Below are positions 7,766 to 15,689 of a stretch of 64,000 nucleotides of DNA, in pieces. The stretch covers positions 620,001-684,000 of the forward strand of contig NZ_UYYD01000001.1 of the NCBI RefSeq assembly GCF_900625105.1. The letters are read 5' to 3'. A program made the translations under genes and the position numbers. Position 1 is the stretch's first letter; each line of letters starts with the position of its first letter. Origin of the DNA: Agathobaculum sp. Marseille-P7918 (GTDB lineage: Bacteria > Bacillota > Clostridia > Oscillospirales > Butyricicoccaceae). Under the pieces are notes generated by a model. The model did no database searches, was not told the DNA's origin, and worked only from the letters and a program-made list of their open reading frames with translations.

Positions 7766-8695
7766 TTATGCCTGCCCGCCCTCTGTTTTAGTCTCACGCA
7801 CATAGTTTGCGATCGCAATACCGCCGCTGACAAGCACCAGCGCGCTCAGATTGCTCACGGTCAGGATCTGCTCCCCCAGCACGATCGCGGAGATGAGCGC
7901 ACCGAACACCGGGATCAAAAAGCCGAACAGGCTGACCTTGCCGACCGGGAACTTGCCCAGCAGCGCCGTCCAGATCGTGAACGCCGCCGCCGACAGCGCC
8001 ACCATGTACGCCAGCAGCAGCACACCGGGCAGCGAAACCGCGCCCAGCTGTCCGCCGCCGACCCGGCCGACCACCAGCAGGAACACGCCGCCCATCAGCA
8101 GCTGCCAGCCGGTCAGCAGCATGGGGTCGCGGCCCGGCGTGTAGATGCGCGAAACCAGCGCGCCCGCGCCGGACGACACGGCCGACAGCAGCACAAGTCC
8201 GTCGCCATGCAGATGAAAGCCGTTCAGGCCGCCCAGGCCGAGCGCCAGCACGCCCGCAAAGCCGCACAGACAGCCGATCGCCTTCTGCCGGTTCATTTTG
8301 TCGTTCTTCAAAAACAGATGCGCAAAAATCAGCGCAAAAAAGGTCTGCGTACCGGACAGCACCGCGCCTTTGGTGCCGGTCGTGCCGGACAGGCCGATGT
8401 AGTAGCAAACATACTGAATCATGCTCTGGAACAGGCTGATCCAGAAAATCGGCTTCCACTCGCTGCGTCTGGGCAGAACGCGGTGCCCCAGGAACCACGC
8501 CACCAGCAGAACGACCAGACCCGCCAGCGCAAACCGCCAGCCGGCAAAATACAGCTGGGAAAACGGCGCGTCCGACGCAATGCCGAACCATTCATATCCT
8601 TTTTTGACACAGGGCGCCGCACTGCCCCACAGCGCGGTACAAAAGACCGCAGGCATATATAACCGACGAAGCAGCCCCGCTTTTTGTTCCTTCAT
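7766..8695 (-). CDS. EamA/DMT-family transporter
   Basis: A 309-residue inner-membrane protein of the drug/metabolite transporter superfamily with about ten hydrophobic helices in two EamA repeats. The early TALWGSAAPCVKKGYEW stretch and the late LLGKFPVGKVSLFGFLIPVFGALISA segment are family-typical. The ATG at 8693-8695 follows GGAAAG, and the upstream open frame has no similarity. It is first in the unit with the MBOAT, DHHW and lipoprotein genes, with a strong promoter. The substrate is unknown; supply of a metabolite to the surface process is only a guess. Confidence 0.9.
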   Translation of the reverse strand: MKEQKAGLLRRLYMPAVFCTALWGSAAPCVKKGYEWFGIASDAPFSQLYFAGWRFALAGLVVLLVAWFLGHRVLPRRSEWKPIFWISLFQSMIQYVCYYIGLSGTTGTKGAVLSGTQTFFALIFAHLFLKNDKMNRQKAIGCLCGFAGVLALGLGGLNGFHLHGDGLVLLSAVSSGAGALVSRIYTPGRDPMLLTGWQLLMGGVFLLVVGRVGGGQLGAVSLPGVLLLAYMVALSAAAFTIWTALLGKFPVGKVSLFGFLIPVFGALISAIVLGEQILTVSNLSALVLVSGGIAIANYVRETKTEGGQA

Positions 8696-8726
8696 TTGCT
8701 TTCCCCTTCTTTCCTGACGTGATGCC

Positions 8727-8755
8727 AGTATAGCATTTTTTCCCTTTTCCCGCAA
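8727..8755 (-). promoter_or_regulatory. sigma-A promoter of the EamA-MBOAT cassette
   Basis: Minus-strand TTGCGG, 17-bp spacer, TATACT, ending 32 bases before the EamA start. Confidence 0.75.
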
Positions 8756-8814
8756 CCAAGGGACATTTATGGGACACCTGCTCTGGTATGCTATACCCAA
8801 GAGAGGTGAACGGC

Positions 8815-8988
8815 ATGATTTACAGCTGTCAAACCAAGTGCTGCCACTATATCTTCCTCGGCAGCGAACAACAACGCGCCTGCCCGGACTGCGGCAAAAC
8901 GCAGCTCCGTCCGGCAAACGCAGCGGAACGTGCCGAATTCTTCCGCCGGTACACCGCCGCGCTGCCCCCACGCCGCCGCTCCGGCTGA
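8815..8988 (+). CDS. small Cys-rich (zinc-ribbon-like) protein
   Basis: A 57-residue protein with CQTKCCHY near the start and a CPDCGK knuckle about 20 residues later, a plausible single zinc ribbon. The C-terminal half is basic (FFRRY...PPRRRSG). GAGAGGTGA sits at good distance before the ATG. It is alone on the plus strand between two minus-strand genes and is followed within 10 bases by a terminator, which supports it being a real gene. Function unknown. Confidence 0.7.
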   Translation: MIYSCQTKCCHYIFLGSEQQRACPDCGKTQLRPANAAERAEFFRRYTAALPPRRRSG

Positions 8989-8997
8989 GCGCACAGC

Positions 8998-9032
8998 AAA
9001 AGACCTTCCGAAACCATTCCGGAAGGTCTTTT
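8998..9032. terminator. terminator after the zinc-ribbon gene
   Basis: AAAAGACCTTCCG, 8-base loop, CGGAAGGTCTTTT. Symmetric enough to act in both directions. Confidence 0.88.
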
Positions 9033-9106
9033 ACATGCCGTTTTCGTTTGTCATTTGTTTTCTGACTCCTCAAGGCAGCCAAACCAGCCACCGTAATGAT
9101 TTAGCA

Positions 9107-9211
9107 TTACTTGGCGGTATGACGCGCCTTGCGGGACATCGTCTTGACGCGGCTCGAGTCCAGATCCAGCATACGCGCTGCAACCAGATCATTGAAGAAA
9201 CCCTTCATCAT
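9107..9211 (-). CDS. 34-residue basic micro-protein
   Basis: A short frame reads M-M-K-G-F-F-N-D-L-V-A-A-R-M-L-D-L-D-S-S then R-V-K-T-M-S-R-K-A-R-H-T-A-K and TAA. It has an AAAGGAGCG ribosome-binding site 9 bases before an ATGATG start and a near-consensus -10 (TATAAT) about 60 bases upstream. The N-terminal half can form an amphipathic helix (FFNDLVAARMLDLD); the C-terminal half is Lys/Arg-rich. The stop sits at the edge of an 18-base inverted repeat (GTAATG...CATTAC). No family is known to me. Expression signals are better than expected by chance, so I call it real. Confidence 0.7.
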   Translation of the reverse strand: MMKGFFNDLVAARMLDLDSSRVKTMSRKARHTAK

Positions 9212-9268
9212 AATTTGTCACGCTCCTTTTCGTGCTATTGTTGTGAGATCCTTTTCTCGATCTCTGCT

Positions 9269-9296
9269 ATTATAATACACGGAGCGCAGCAGAAAA
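9269..9296 (-). promoter_or_regulatory. promoter of the 34-residue micro-protein
   Basis: Minus-strand TATAAT (9269-9274) with a weak -35 TTTTCT 16 bp upstream. The leader contains an inverted repeat GAGATC...GATCTC just after the start site. Confidence 0.6.
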
Positions 9297-9416
9297 ACAA
9301 GCGGCAGGTTTTATGAATATCGCCCAACCAGCTTCATTTATTTTTGTGAATATTGCACGTCGCTTGTTAACAATTTGTACATATTCATCAGAACTTAATT
9401 ATAAGTTTTCACCAAC

Positions 9417-10607
9417 TTAATCATTTTGGTATTCTTTGGCGAGTTCTGCGAAAAGAGGCAGCGCGCGGCGGATGGTTTCGGTCTGCACGCAGTAAGAAAT
9501 GCGCATATGGCCCGGCGCGCCGAAGTCCGCGCCCGGCACGACCAGCAGGTCGTATTTCTTGGCGCGCTCACAGAAGGCACGGTCATCCGGCTCGAGCGTC
9601 TGCGGGAACAGATAAAACGCGCCCTGCGGCTTGACACAGGAATACCCCATACTGGTCAGTCCCTCATACAGCAAGTCTCGGTTGGTCTGATAGACCGAAA
9701 TATCGCTCGTCTGGCCCGCGCAGCGCGCCGCGACGCGCTGGAACAGGCTGGGCGCACATACATAGCCGAGCGCACGGCCCGCGCCGCACACGGCCGCATA
9801 CAGGTCAGCGCTGTCGGCCGCCTGCGGCGGCACCAGCACATAACCGATGCGTTCGCCCGGCAGCGAAAGCGACTTGGAATAGGAATAGCACACAATCGTG
9901 TCGTCATAATAGTTGGGCACGAACGGCACCTGTACGCCGTCATATACGATCTCGCGATAGGGTTCGTCCGACACCAGATAGATCGGATGACCGTACTGCG
10001 CTTCTTTGTCGCGCAGCAGCGCGGCCAGCTGCTTGACGGTCTGCTCGGAGTATACCGCACCCGACGGGTTGTTCGGCGAGTTGACCACGACCGCTTTGGT
10101 GTGCGCATTGAGCGCCTTTTCCAGCGCGTCAAAGTCGATCTGGAAATCTGCAATGGACGGCGGTACGATCACCGCCTTGGCACCGGCGCCGCTTTCGATA
10201 AACATCAGATATTCCGGGAAGTACGGCGCGAGTACCACAAACTCGTCCCCCGGGCACGCAATCGCCTGAAACGCACAGGACAGCGCCGCCGCCGCACCCG
10301 CCGTCAGGTACAGGCTGTCGCCCGTGTACGACGTGCCGAACCGGCGGTTCAGGTCATCCGCCAGCGCCTTGCGCGCGTCCGCCGCGCCCTGCGCGGAGGT
10401 ATAGCCGTGCAGCGAGACCGGATCGCCCGCGGCCTCAGCCAAAATCGCCTCGCGCACCGCGTCCGGCGCGGGCACATTGGGATTGCCGATCGAAAAGTCA
10501 AACACATTTTCCCGGCCGACCACTGCTGCGCGCTGGTTGCCGTATTCAAAGAGCTCGCGAATGGTGGAACGGTTATTCCCCAACGCGACCATATGCTGAT
10601 TGAGCAT
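9417..10607 (-). CDS. pyridoxal-phosphate aminotransferase, class I/II
   Basis: A 396-residue fold-type I aminotransferase of the AspC/AlaT-like group. PLP contacts are visible: the NSPNNPSG loop (Asn180), Asp214 in VSDEPY, and Lys245 in SYSKSLSLPGERIGY, which forms the Schiff base. A final Arg in HMRISYC should bind the substrate carboxylate. It is a single-gene unit between its own promoter and the AT-rich stretch that follows. Aspartate or aromatic amino acids are the likeliest donors, but substrate cannot be fixed from sequence. Confidence 0.93.
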   Translation of the reverse strand: MLNQHMVALGNNRSTIRELFEYGNQRAAVVGRENVFDFSIGNPNVPAPDAVREAILAEAAGDPVSLHGYTSAQGAADARKALADDLNRRFGTSYTGDSLYLTAGAAAALSCAFQAIACPGDEFVVLAPYFPEYLMFIESGAGAKAVIVPPSIADFQIDFDALEKALNAHTKAVVVNSPNNPSGAVYSEQTVKQLAALLRDKEAQYGHPIYLVSDEPYREIVYDGVQVPFVPNYYDDTIVCYSYSKSLSLPGERIGYVLVPPQAADSADLYAAVCGAGRALGYVCAPSLFQRVAARCAGQTSDISVYQTNRDLLYEGLTSMGYSCVKPQGAFYLFPQTLEPDDRAFCERAKKYDLLVVPGADFGAPGHMRISYCVQTETIRRALPLFAELAKEYQND

Positions 10608-10636
10608 TACAAAATCGCCCCTTTCTTATAGAGTTT

Positions 10637-10665
10637 ATTATAGCACAGTGCAAAAGCACGCGCAA
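10637..10665 (-). promoter_or_regulatory. sigma-A promoter of the aminotransferase gene
   Basis: Minus-strand TTGCGC, 17-bp spacer, TATAAT, 30 bases before the start codon. Its -35 abuts the parC terminator. Confidence 0.8.
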
Positions 10666-10670
10666 GAACA

Positions 10671-10701
10671 AAGCCCGCCGCACAACCGAGGTGCGGCGGG
10701 C
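10671..10701 (-). terminator. terminator of parE-parC
   Basis: GCCCGCCGCAC/GTGCGGCGGGC stem followed on the minus strand by TTTGTTCTT, 12 bases past the parC stop. Confidence 0.85.
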
Positions 10702-10712
10702 TGTTTTCCCGT

Positions 10713-12929
10713 TTAGCCAAACTTGATCTGCTTTTCCGGCAGGTCCTCGTCGGTCAGCAGCGCGCCGATCGACGGGATGCTGCGGCAGCGGTAGCGGCCG
10801 TTATCCGAAAGTCCCGCGTCCTCCATGCGGCAGGCGCGCGTGATCGTGTGCTTGCCGCGCAGCACCATGGCCTGCACGCCCTGCGTCGAGCGGCTGGCCT
10901 TGATGTCCAGCATGTTGGCGCGGAAGGTCAGCGCGCGGTTCGCGGTCGAGAACATGGTGATCTCGGTCTCTTCATCGACCGGGTGGAAGAACGCCACCGC
11001 GGGCGATTTGGCCGAATACGCGCCGGTCAGGCGGCGGCGGTTGGTCTTGGTCTCAAAGCTCTCGAGCGAGAAGCGCGCAGCCTTGCCGTTCTGGAACACA
11101 ATGACCATATTGCCCTTGTAGTCGCCCGGCAGCATGGCATATACCGGCGCTTCGCCTTCGTCCATGCCCAGCTTACCGGCCAGATAATCGCCCAAAACGG
11201 ACGCCTTGCAGTCGTCAAAGTCGTACAGGTGCGCCTTGTAGGCCTGCTGCATGTTGGTGAAGAACACGATCTCGGCCTTGTTGGTCGTCTCGGCCTGCCA
11301 GATCACCTCGTCGCCTTCCTTGAGCTTGTGCTCCTGCGACATGCGCCATGACTGCGGCGTGATCTTCTTGAAATAGCCCTCGCGCGTCAGGAACAGCAGC
11401 ACCGGATAATCCTCGATGTGGTCCTCTTCATCAAACTCCTGCACCGCTCCGGCGGTCACCAGACGGGTGCGCCGCGGCGACGGGTACTTCTTGATGACCT
11501 GCTCGAGCTCCTTGACGATGATGTTCCGGATCTTCGCCTTGGATTTGACGATTTCCTCGAGCTTTGCGATCTCCTTTTCGAGATCCTCGGTCTCCTTGGT
11601 GCGCTTGAGGATATATTCCTTGTTGATGTTGCGCAGTCGGATATCCGCGATGAACTCGGCCTGGATCTGGTCAATGCCGAAGCCGATCATCAGGTTGGGG
11701 ATAACCTCGGCGTCCTCCTCGGTCTCGCGGATGATGCGGATCGCCTTGTCGATATCCAGCAGGATCTTGGACAAGCCGTGCAGCAAGTGCAGCTTATCCT
11801 TCTTCTTGTTCAGATCGAAGAACACGCGGCGGCGCACACACTCGGTGCGCCATGCTGTCCACTCGTCGAGCAGCTCGCGCACGCCCAGCACGCGCGGCAT
11901 GCCGCCGATCAGCACGTTGAAGTTGCAGGAAAAGCTGTCCATCAGCGGCGTCAGCTTCATCAGCTTGGCCATCAGCTTGTCCGGGTCAGTGCCGCGCTTG
12001 AGGTCGATCGCGATCTTGAGGCCGGACAGGTCGGTCTCGTCGCGCACGTCTGCGATTTCGCGCAGTTTGCCGGACTTCGCCAATTCTGCGATCTTGTCGA
12101 TGATCGCCTCGATCGTGGTCGTGTACGGGATCTCGGTGACCTCGATCAGGTTGTCCTTTTTGTCATACGACCATGTCGCGCGCACCTTGAACGAGCCGCG
12201 GCCGGTCTCGTAGATCGCGCGCATCTCGTCCTCGTCATAAATCAGCTCGCCGCCGGTCGTGAAATCCGGCGCGGGCAGCGTCGTGAGCAGATCGTGCGCG
12301 GGGTTTTTGATATATTCGATCGTCGTGCGGCACACCTCTTCCAGGTTGAAGCCGCAGAAGTTGGACGCCATGCCGACCGCAATGCCCGTGTTGGCCGACA
12401 CCAGAATGTTCGGGAAGGTGGTCGGCAGCAGGGTCGGTTCTTTCATCGTGCCGTCGTAGTTGTCCACAAAATCGACCGCGTCCGTATCGATGTCGCGGAA
12501 CAGCTCCGCGCAGAACGCATCCAGCTTGGCCTCGGTGTAACGCGGCGCGGCGTAGGCCATGTCGCGCGAGTACACCTTGCCAAAGTTGCCCTTGGAATCG
12601 ACAAACGGCATGAGCAGCGCCTCGTTGCCGCGCGTCAGACGCACCATCGTCTCATAGATCGCCGCGTCGCCGTGCGGGTTGAGCTTCATGGTCGCGCCGA
12701 CGATGTTGGCCGACTTGGTGCGGTTGCCATTGAGCAGCCCCATCTTATACATCGTATACAACAGCTTGCGGTGCGAGGGCTTGAAGCCGTCGATCTCCGG
12801 AATCGCGCGCGAAACGATGACGCTCATCGCATAGGGCATATAGTTCTCGCGCAGCGTGTCCGTGATGCGCTGATCGACCGAAGGATGCTCTTTATATACT
12901 TTTGGCTCGTCGTTTTTCTTTTTTGCCAT
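10713..12929 (-). CDS. parC: type IIA topoisomerase subunit A (topoisomerase IV-like, ParC)
   Basis: The 738-residue DNA-cleaving subunit of a type IIA topoisomerase; with ParE it relaxes and decatenates DNA. The breakage-reunion domain has the catalytic Arg130-Tyr131 (AAPRYTEAKL). A coiled-coil tower follows (ETEEDAEV... to about 480), then a beta-propeller-like C-terminus without a recognisable GyrA box, hence topoisomerase IV rather than gyrase. The quinolone pocket reads NPHGDAAIYE: Ala replaces the usual Ser and Asn the usual first His. It starts 17 bases after parE. Confidence 0.92.
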   Translation of the reverse strand: MAKKKNDEPKVYKEHPSVDQRITDTLRENYMPYAMSVIVSRAIPEIDGFKPSHRKLLYTMYKMGLLNGNRTKSANIVGATMKLNPHGDAAIYETMVRLTRGNEALLMPFVDSKGNFGKVYSRDMAYAAPRYTEAKLDAFCAELFRDIDTDAVDFVDNYDGTMKEPTLLPTTFPNILVSANTGIAVGMASNFCGFNLEEVCRTTIEYIKNPAHDLLTTLPAPDFTTGGELIYDEDEMRAIYETGRGSFKVRATWSYDKKDNLIEVTEIPYTTTIEAIIDKIAELAKSGKLREIADVRDETDLSGLKIAIDLKRGTDPDKLMAKLMKLTPLMDSFSCNFNVLIGGMPRVLGVRELLDEWTAWRTECVRRRVFFDLNKKKDKLHLLHGLSKILLDIDKAIRIIRETEEDAEVIPNLMIGFGIDQIQAEFIADIRLRNINKEYILKRTKETEDLEKEIAKLEEIVKSKAKIRNIIVKELEQVIKKYPSPRRTRLVTAGAVQEFDEEDHIEDYPVLLFLTREGYFKKITPQSWRMSQEHKLKEGDEVIWQAETTNKAEIVFFTNMQQAYKAHLYDFDDCKASVLGDYLAGKLGMDEGEAPVYAMLPGDYKGNMVIVFQNGKAARFSLESFETKTNRRRLTGAYSAKSPAVAFFHPVDEETEITMFSTANRALTFRANMLDIKASRSTQGVQAMVLRGKHTITRACRMEDAGLSDNGRYRCRSIPSIGALLTDEDLPEKQIKFG

Positions 12930-12946
12930 CCGAATTTAACTCCTTA

Positions 12947-14941
12947 TCAGGATATATCCGCCAGATCGAGGTACTGCGCGCCGTTTTCCGCGATATACTC
13001 CTTGCGGCCGGACAGGTTGTCGCCCAGCAGCAGGTCGAACATCTCGCTCGTTGCCTTGGCGTCCTCGGGCTGGATGCGAATCAAGCGGCGGGTCTCGGGG
13101 TTCATCGTGGTTTCCCACATCATGTCCGCTTCGTTCTCGCCCAGACCCTTGGAGCGCTGAATCTGCACCTTTTTGCCCTCGAGTTTTTGCAGGATTGCCG
13201 CCTTTTCGCTCTCGTCGAAGGCGAAATAGCTCTTATCGCGGTAGGTGATCTCGTAAAGCGGCGACTCCGCGATATAGACATAGCCCTTTTCGATCAGCGT
13301 CGGTACCAGCCGGTACAGCATGGTCAGGATCAGCGTGCGGATCTGGAAGCCGTCCACGTCGGCATCCGTGCAGATGATGATGCGCCGCCAGCGCAGCGCC
13401 TCGAGGTCGAACGCAGACAGGTCTTTCGCGGCCTTGCCGCGCACCTCGACCCCGCAGCCGAGCACTTTCAAAAGGTCGGTGATGATGTCGTTCTTGAAGA
13501 TCTTGCCGTAATCCGCCTTCAGGCAGTTGAGGATCTTGCCGCGCACCGGCATGATCGCCTGAAATTCGCTGTCGCGTCCCTGCTTGACCGAGCCGAGTGC
13601 GGAATCGCCCTCGACGATATACAGTTCGCGACGCGTCACGTCCTTGGTACGGCAGTCCACGAACTTCTGCACGCGGTTGGCCAGATCCATGCCGCCGGAC
13701 AGCTTCTTTTTGATATTCAGACGCGCCTTTTCCGCCTGCTCGCGGCTGCGCTTGTTGATCAGGATCTGCTCGGCGATCTTGTCCGCCTCGGCCTTGTTCT
13801 CGATGAAGTAGATCTCCAGCCCTTGCTTGAGGAAATCGGTCATCGCCTCCTGAATGAACTTGTTGGTGATGGCCTTTTTGGTCTGGTTCTCGTACGAGGT
13901 CTGGGTGGAGAAGCAGTTGGTGACCAGCACCAGACTGTCCATCACGTCCTGAAACGTGACCTTGCTCTCGTTCTTGGTGTATTTGTTATTCTGCTTGAGA
14001 TAGCCGTCAAGCGCGGAAACGAACGCCGAGCGCACCGCCTTGTCGGGCGCGCCGCCGTGCTCTAGCCACGAAGAGTTGTGATAATACTCAATGCGCGATA
14101 CCGCGGACGAAAAGCAGAACGCGCAGGAAAGCTTTACCTTGTATTCCGGCTTGTCCGCGCGGTCGCGGCCGCGCCGCTCGCCCTCGAGGAACTGCACCGA
14201 GGTCAGCGGGTTCTCCCCCACCAGCTCGGTCACATAATCGACAATGCCGTTCTGATATAAAAACTCGGTCGTCTCAAACTTGCTGCCGACCTGATTGCGC
14301 AGCACGAATTTGATGTGGCTGTTGACGACCGCCTGCCGCTTGAGCGTGTCCAGATAATACTCGACCGGGATATTGATATCGGTGAACACCGCAAGGTCGG
14401 GCTTCCAGCGGATGGTCGTACCGGTCTTTTTGGAGGTCGTGGGCTTTTTGACAAAGCCCTCCTTGGCGTCGGTCTTGTTCTCGCCCTTTTCAAAGTGCAG
14501 GCTGTACTCGAACCCGTCACGCACGACGGTCACGTCCATGTATTCCGAGGAATACTGGGTCGCGCAGGTGCCCAAACCGTTGAGGCCCAGCGAGAACTCA
14601 TAGTTTTCGCCCGTATCGTTCTTGTATTTGCCGCCCGCATACAGTTCGCAGAATACCAGCTCCCAGTTGTAGCGCTGCTCCTTCTCGTTCCACTCGATCG
14701 GGATACCACGCCCGCGGTCCGCCACCTCGATCGAGCCGTCCGCATAGCGCGTGGTGACGATCTCGGTGCCGAAGCCTTCGCGCGCCTCGTCGATCGAGTT
14801 GGACAGGATCTCAAACACCGCATGCTCGCAGCCTTCCAGACCGTCCGAACCGAAAATGACGCCCGGGCGCTTGCGCACGCGGTCCGCGCCCTTGAGCGAA
14901 GAAATGCTCTCGTTGCCGTATGACGGTTTTGCTTTGCTCAT
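12947..14941 (-). CDS. parE: type IIA topoisomerase subunit B (topoisomerase IV-like, ParE)
   Basis: The 664-residue ATPase subunit. The GHKL ATP site is seen in EILSNSIDEAREGFG (Asn and Asp), DRGRGIPIEW and GLNGLGTCATQY. The Toprim domain carries YIVEGDSALGSVKQGRD and the metal-binding CTDADVDGFQIRTL. The region between is longer than in GyrB paralogues, and the protein ends soon after the GLGENEADMMWETTMNPETR segment. It is the first gene of the parE-parC unit and has its own strong promoter; the gyrase pair is presumably elsewhere. Confidence 0.93.
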   Translation of the reverse strand: MSKAKPSYGNESISSLKGADRVRKRPGVIFGSDGLEGCEHAVFEILSNSIDEAREGFGTEIVTTRYADGSIEVADRGRGIPIEWNEKEQRYNWELVFCELYAGGKYKNDTGENYEFSLGLNGLGTCATQYSSEYMDVTVVRDGFEYSLHFEKGENKTDAKEGFVKKPTTSKKTGTTIRWKPDLAVFTDINIPVEYYLDTLKRQAVVNSHIKFVLRNQVGSKFETTEFLYQNGIVDYVTELVGENPLTSVQFLEGERRGRDRADKPEYKVKLSCAFCFSSAVSRIEYYHNSSWLEHGGAPDKAVRSAFVSALDGYLKQNNKYTKNESKVTFQDVMDSLVLVTNCFSTQTSYENQTKKAITNKFIQEAMTDFLKQGLEIYFIENKAEADKIAEQILINKRSREQAEKARLNIKKKLSGGMDLANRVQKFVDCRTKDVTRRELYIVEGDSALGSVKQGRDSEFQAIMPVRGKILNCLKADYGKIFKNDIITDLLKVLGCGVEVRGKAAKDLSAFDLEALRWRRIIICTDADVDGFQIRTLILTMLYRLVPTLIEKGYVYIAESPLYEITYRDKSYFAFDESEKAAILQKLEGKKVQIQRSKGLGENEADMMWETTMNPETRRLIRIQPEDAKATSEMFDLLLGDNLSGRKEYIAENGAQYLDLADIS

Positions 14942-14990
14942 AAATCCCTTAACTCCCTGTTTCCGCAGTTGACAAATCCATAACTATAAT

Positions 14991-15019
14991 ATTATACGCT
15001 GTTTTCCGGTTTTTTTCAA
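14991..15019 (-). promoter_or_regulatory. sigma-A promoter of parE-parC
   Basis: Minus-strand TTGAAA, 17-bp spacer, TATAAT, about 50 bases before the parE ATG. Confidence 0.88.
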
Positions 15020-15059
15020 TTGTTTTCCGCCGGCAGCGACCAAAGTATGTTTTTCGACA

Positions 15060-15097
15060 CGAAAAACGCGCGCGCGGCTTGCAAAAGCCGCGCGCGC
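15060..15097 (-). terminator. strong terminator ending the candidate small RNA
   Basis: A perfect 13-bp GC-rich stem (GCGCGCGCGGCTT, 15068-15080, with 15085-15097), GCAA loop, and GTTTTT after it on the minus strand. Confidence 0.88.
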
Positions 15098-15236
15098 TTT
15101 CCTTATGATGATGGGCCGTTCAGCCTCTTGTCTTTGGACTGTCCGGGAGCCTGCGCGGTATTCCGTCCCACAGGGCCGAACAGATTTTGTATCGTCTTCC
15201 CATGAAGAAGTTTATATCAAAAGGGGTGTTTCCCTT
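15060..15236 (-). ncRNA. candidate small RNA of about 175 nt, family unknown
   Basis: The interval upstream of parE has a minus-strand promoter at its right end and a strong terminator at its left end but no convincing reading frame. Inside are several helices: AAGGG/CCCTT near the 5' end, TCTTC/GGAAGA next, then a longer interrupted rod (GTTCGGCC with GGCTGAAC, CTGT-GGGA with TCCC-GGACAG, CGG-AATA-CCG tip). parE has a separate promoter downstream of the terminator, so this is unlikely to be only a parE leader. Size and rod shape recall 6S RNA, but I cannot match it to that or to SRP RNA. Confidence 0.5.
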
Positions 15237-15242
15237 GCTGTG

Positions 15243-15270
15243 GTTATACTATACCGTACCGATATGTCTA
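15243..15270 (-). promoter_or_regulatory. promoter of the candidate small RNA
   Basis: Minus-strand TAGACA, 16-bp spacer, TATAAC; predicted start near 15236. Confidence 0.55.
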
Positions 15271-15344
15271 AAGTTTGTAGAAAATTTGAAAGAAGTGTAA
15301 ACACTGCCGGCCGCCGTTTTTTTGGGCTGTTTGCCGCCGAAATG

Positions 15345-15378
15345 AAAAAAGAACAGATGCCAAGCATCTGCTCTTTTT
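15345..15378 (-). terminator. terminator of rpsU
   Basis: GAGCAGATGC/GCATCTGTTC stem (one G-U pair in the minus-strand RNA only) followed by TTTTTTC, about 8 bases past the rpsU stop. Confidence 0.85.
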
Positions 15379-15385
15379 CATTCAA

Positions 15386-15568
15386 TTAGCGAAACTTTTT
15401 CTTCTTCGCGCGCGCAGCCTCAGATTTCTTGCGGCGCTTGACGCTCGGGCTTTCATAATGCTCACGCTTGCGGAGCTCGGAAAGCGTACCCGCCTTGGCG
15501 CACGAACGCTTGAAACGGCGCAGCGCGCTGTCAATAGATTCATTTTCCTTGATGCGGATCTCCGACAC
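15386..15568 (-). CDS. rpsU: 30S ribosomal protein S21
   Basis: 60-residue bS21, a basic protein near the anti-Shine-Dalgarno end of 16S rRNA that aids initiation. The sequence has the family pattern: [16 protein letters not shown], then [16 protein letters not shown] and a poly-Lys/Arg tail. A GGAGGGAGGG ribosome-binding region lies upstream. It is monocistronic here, with a consensus promoter and its own terminator, rather than joined to the dnaG-rpoD or yqeY genes often found beside it. Confidence 0.97.
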   Translation of the reverse strand: MSEIRIKENESIDSALRRFKRSCAKAGTLSELRKREHYESPSVKRRKKSEAARAKKKKFR

Positions 15569-15651
15569 AGTTTTCCCTCCCTCCGCGCGTTCCCCTCTGG
15601 AGGAACGCTATGCACGGTCTCGCATGCAGCGGCACACAAAACCGTAAGAAT

Positions 15652-15680
15652 ATTATATCTGTTTTTACCGTCCGTGTCAA
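15652..15680 (-). promoter_or_regulatory. consensus sigma-A promoter of rpsU
   Basis: Minus-strand TTGACA, 17-bp spacer, TATAAT: a full match to consensus. The untranslated leader is about 75 bases. Confidence 0.92.
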
Positions 15681-15689
15681 CAACAAAGT

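Noticed and set aside
7766-9091. A 441-residue version of the EamA gene
   Set aside because: The extra N-terminal 132 codons cross the promoter, a terminator and the zinc-ribbon gene; the ATG at 8695 has a ribosome-binding site and family similarity begins there.
15105-15389. 94-residue plus-strand frame in the gap upstream of parE
   Set aside because: No ribosome-binding site, no similarity, and it runs through the rpsU terminator; the candidate small RNA on the minus strand explains the interval better.
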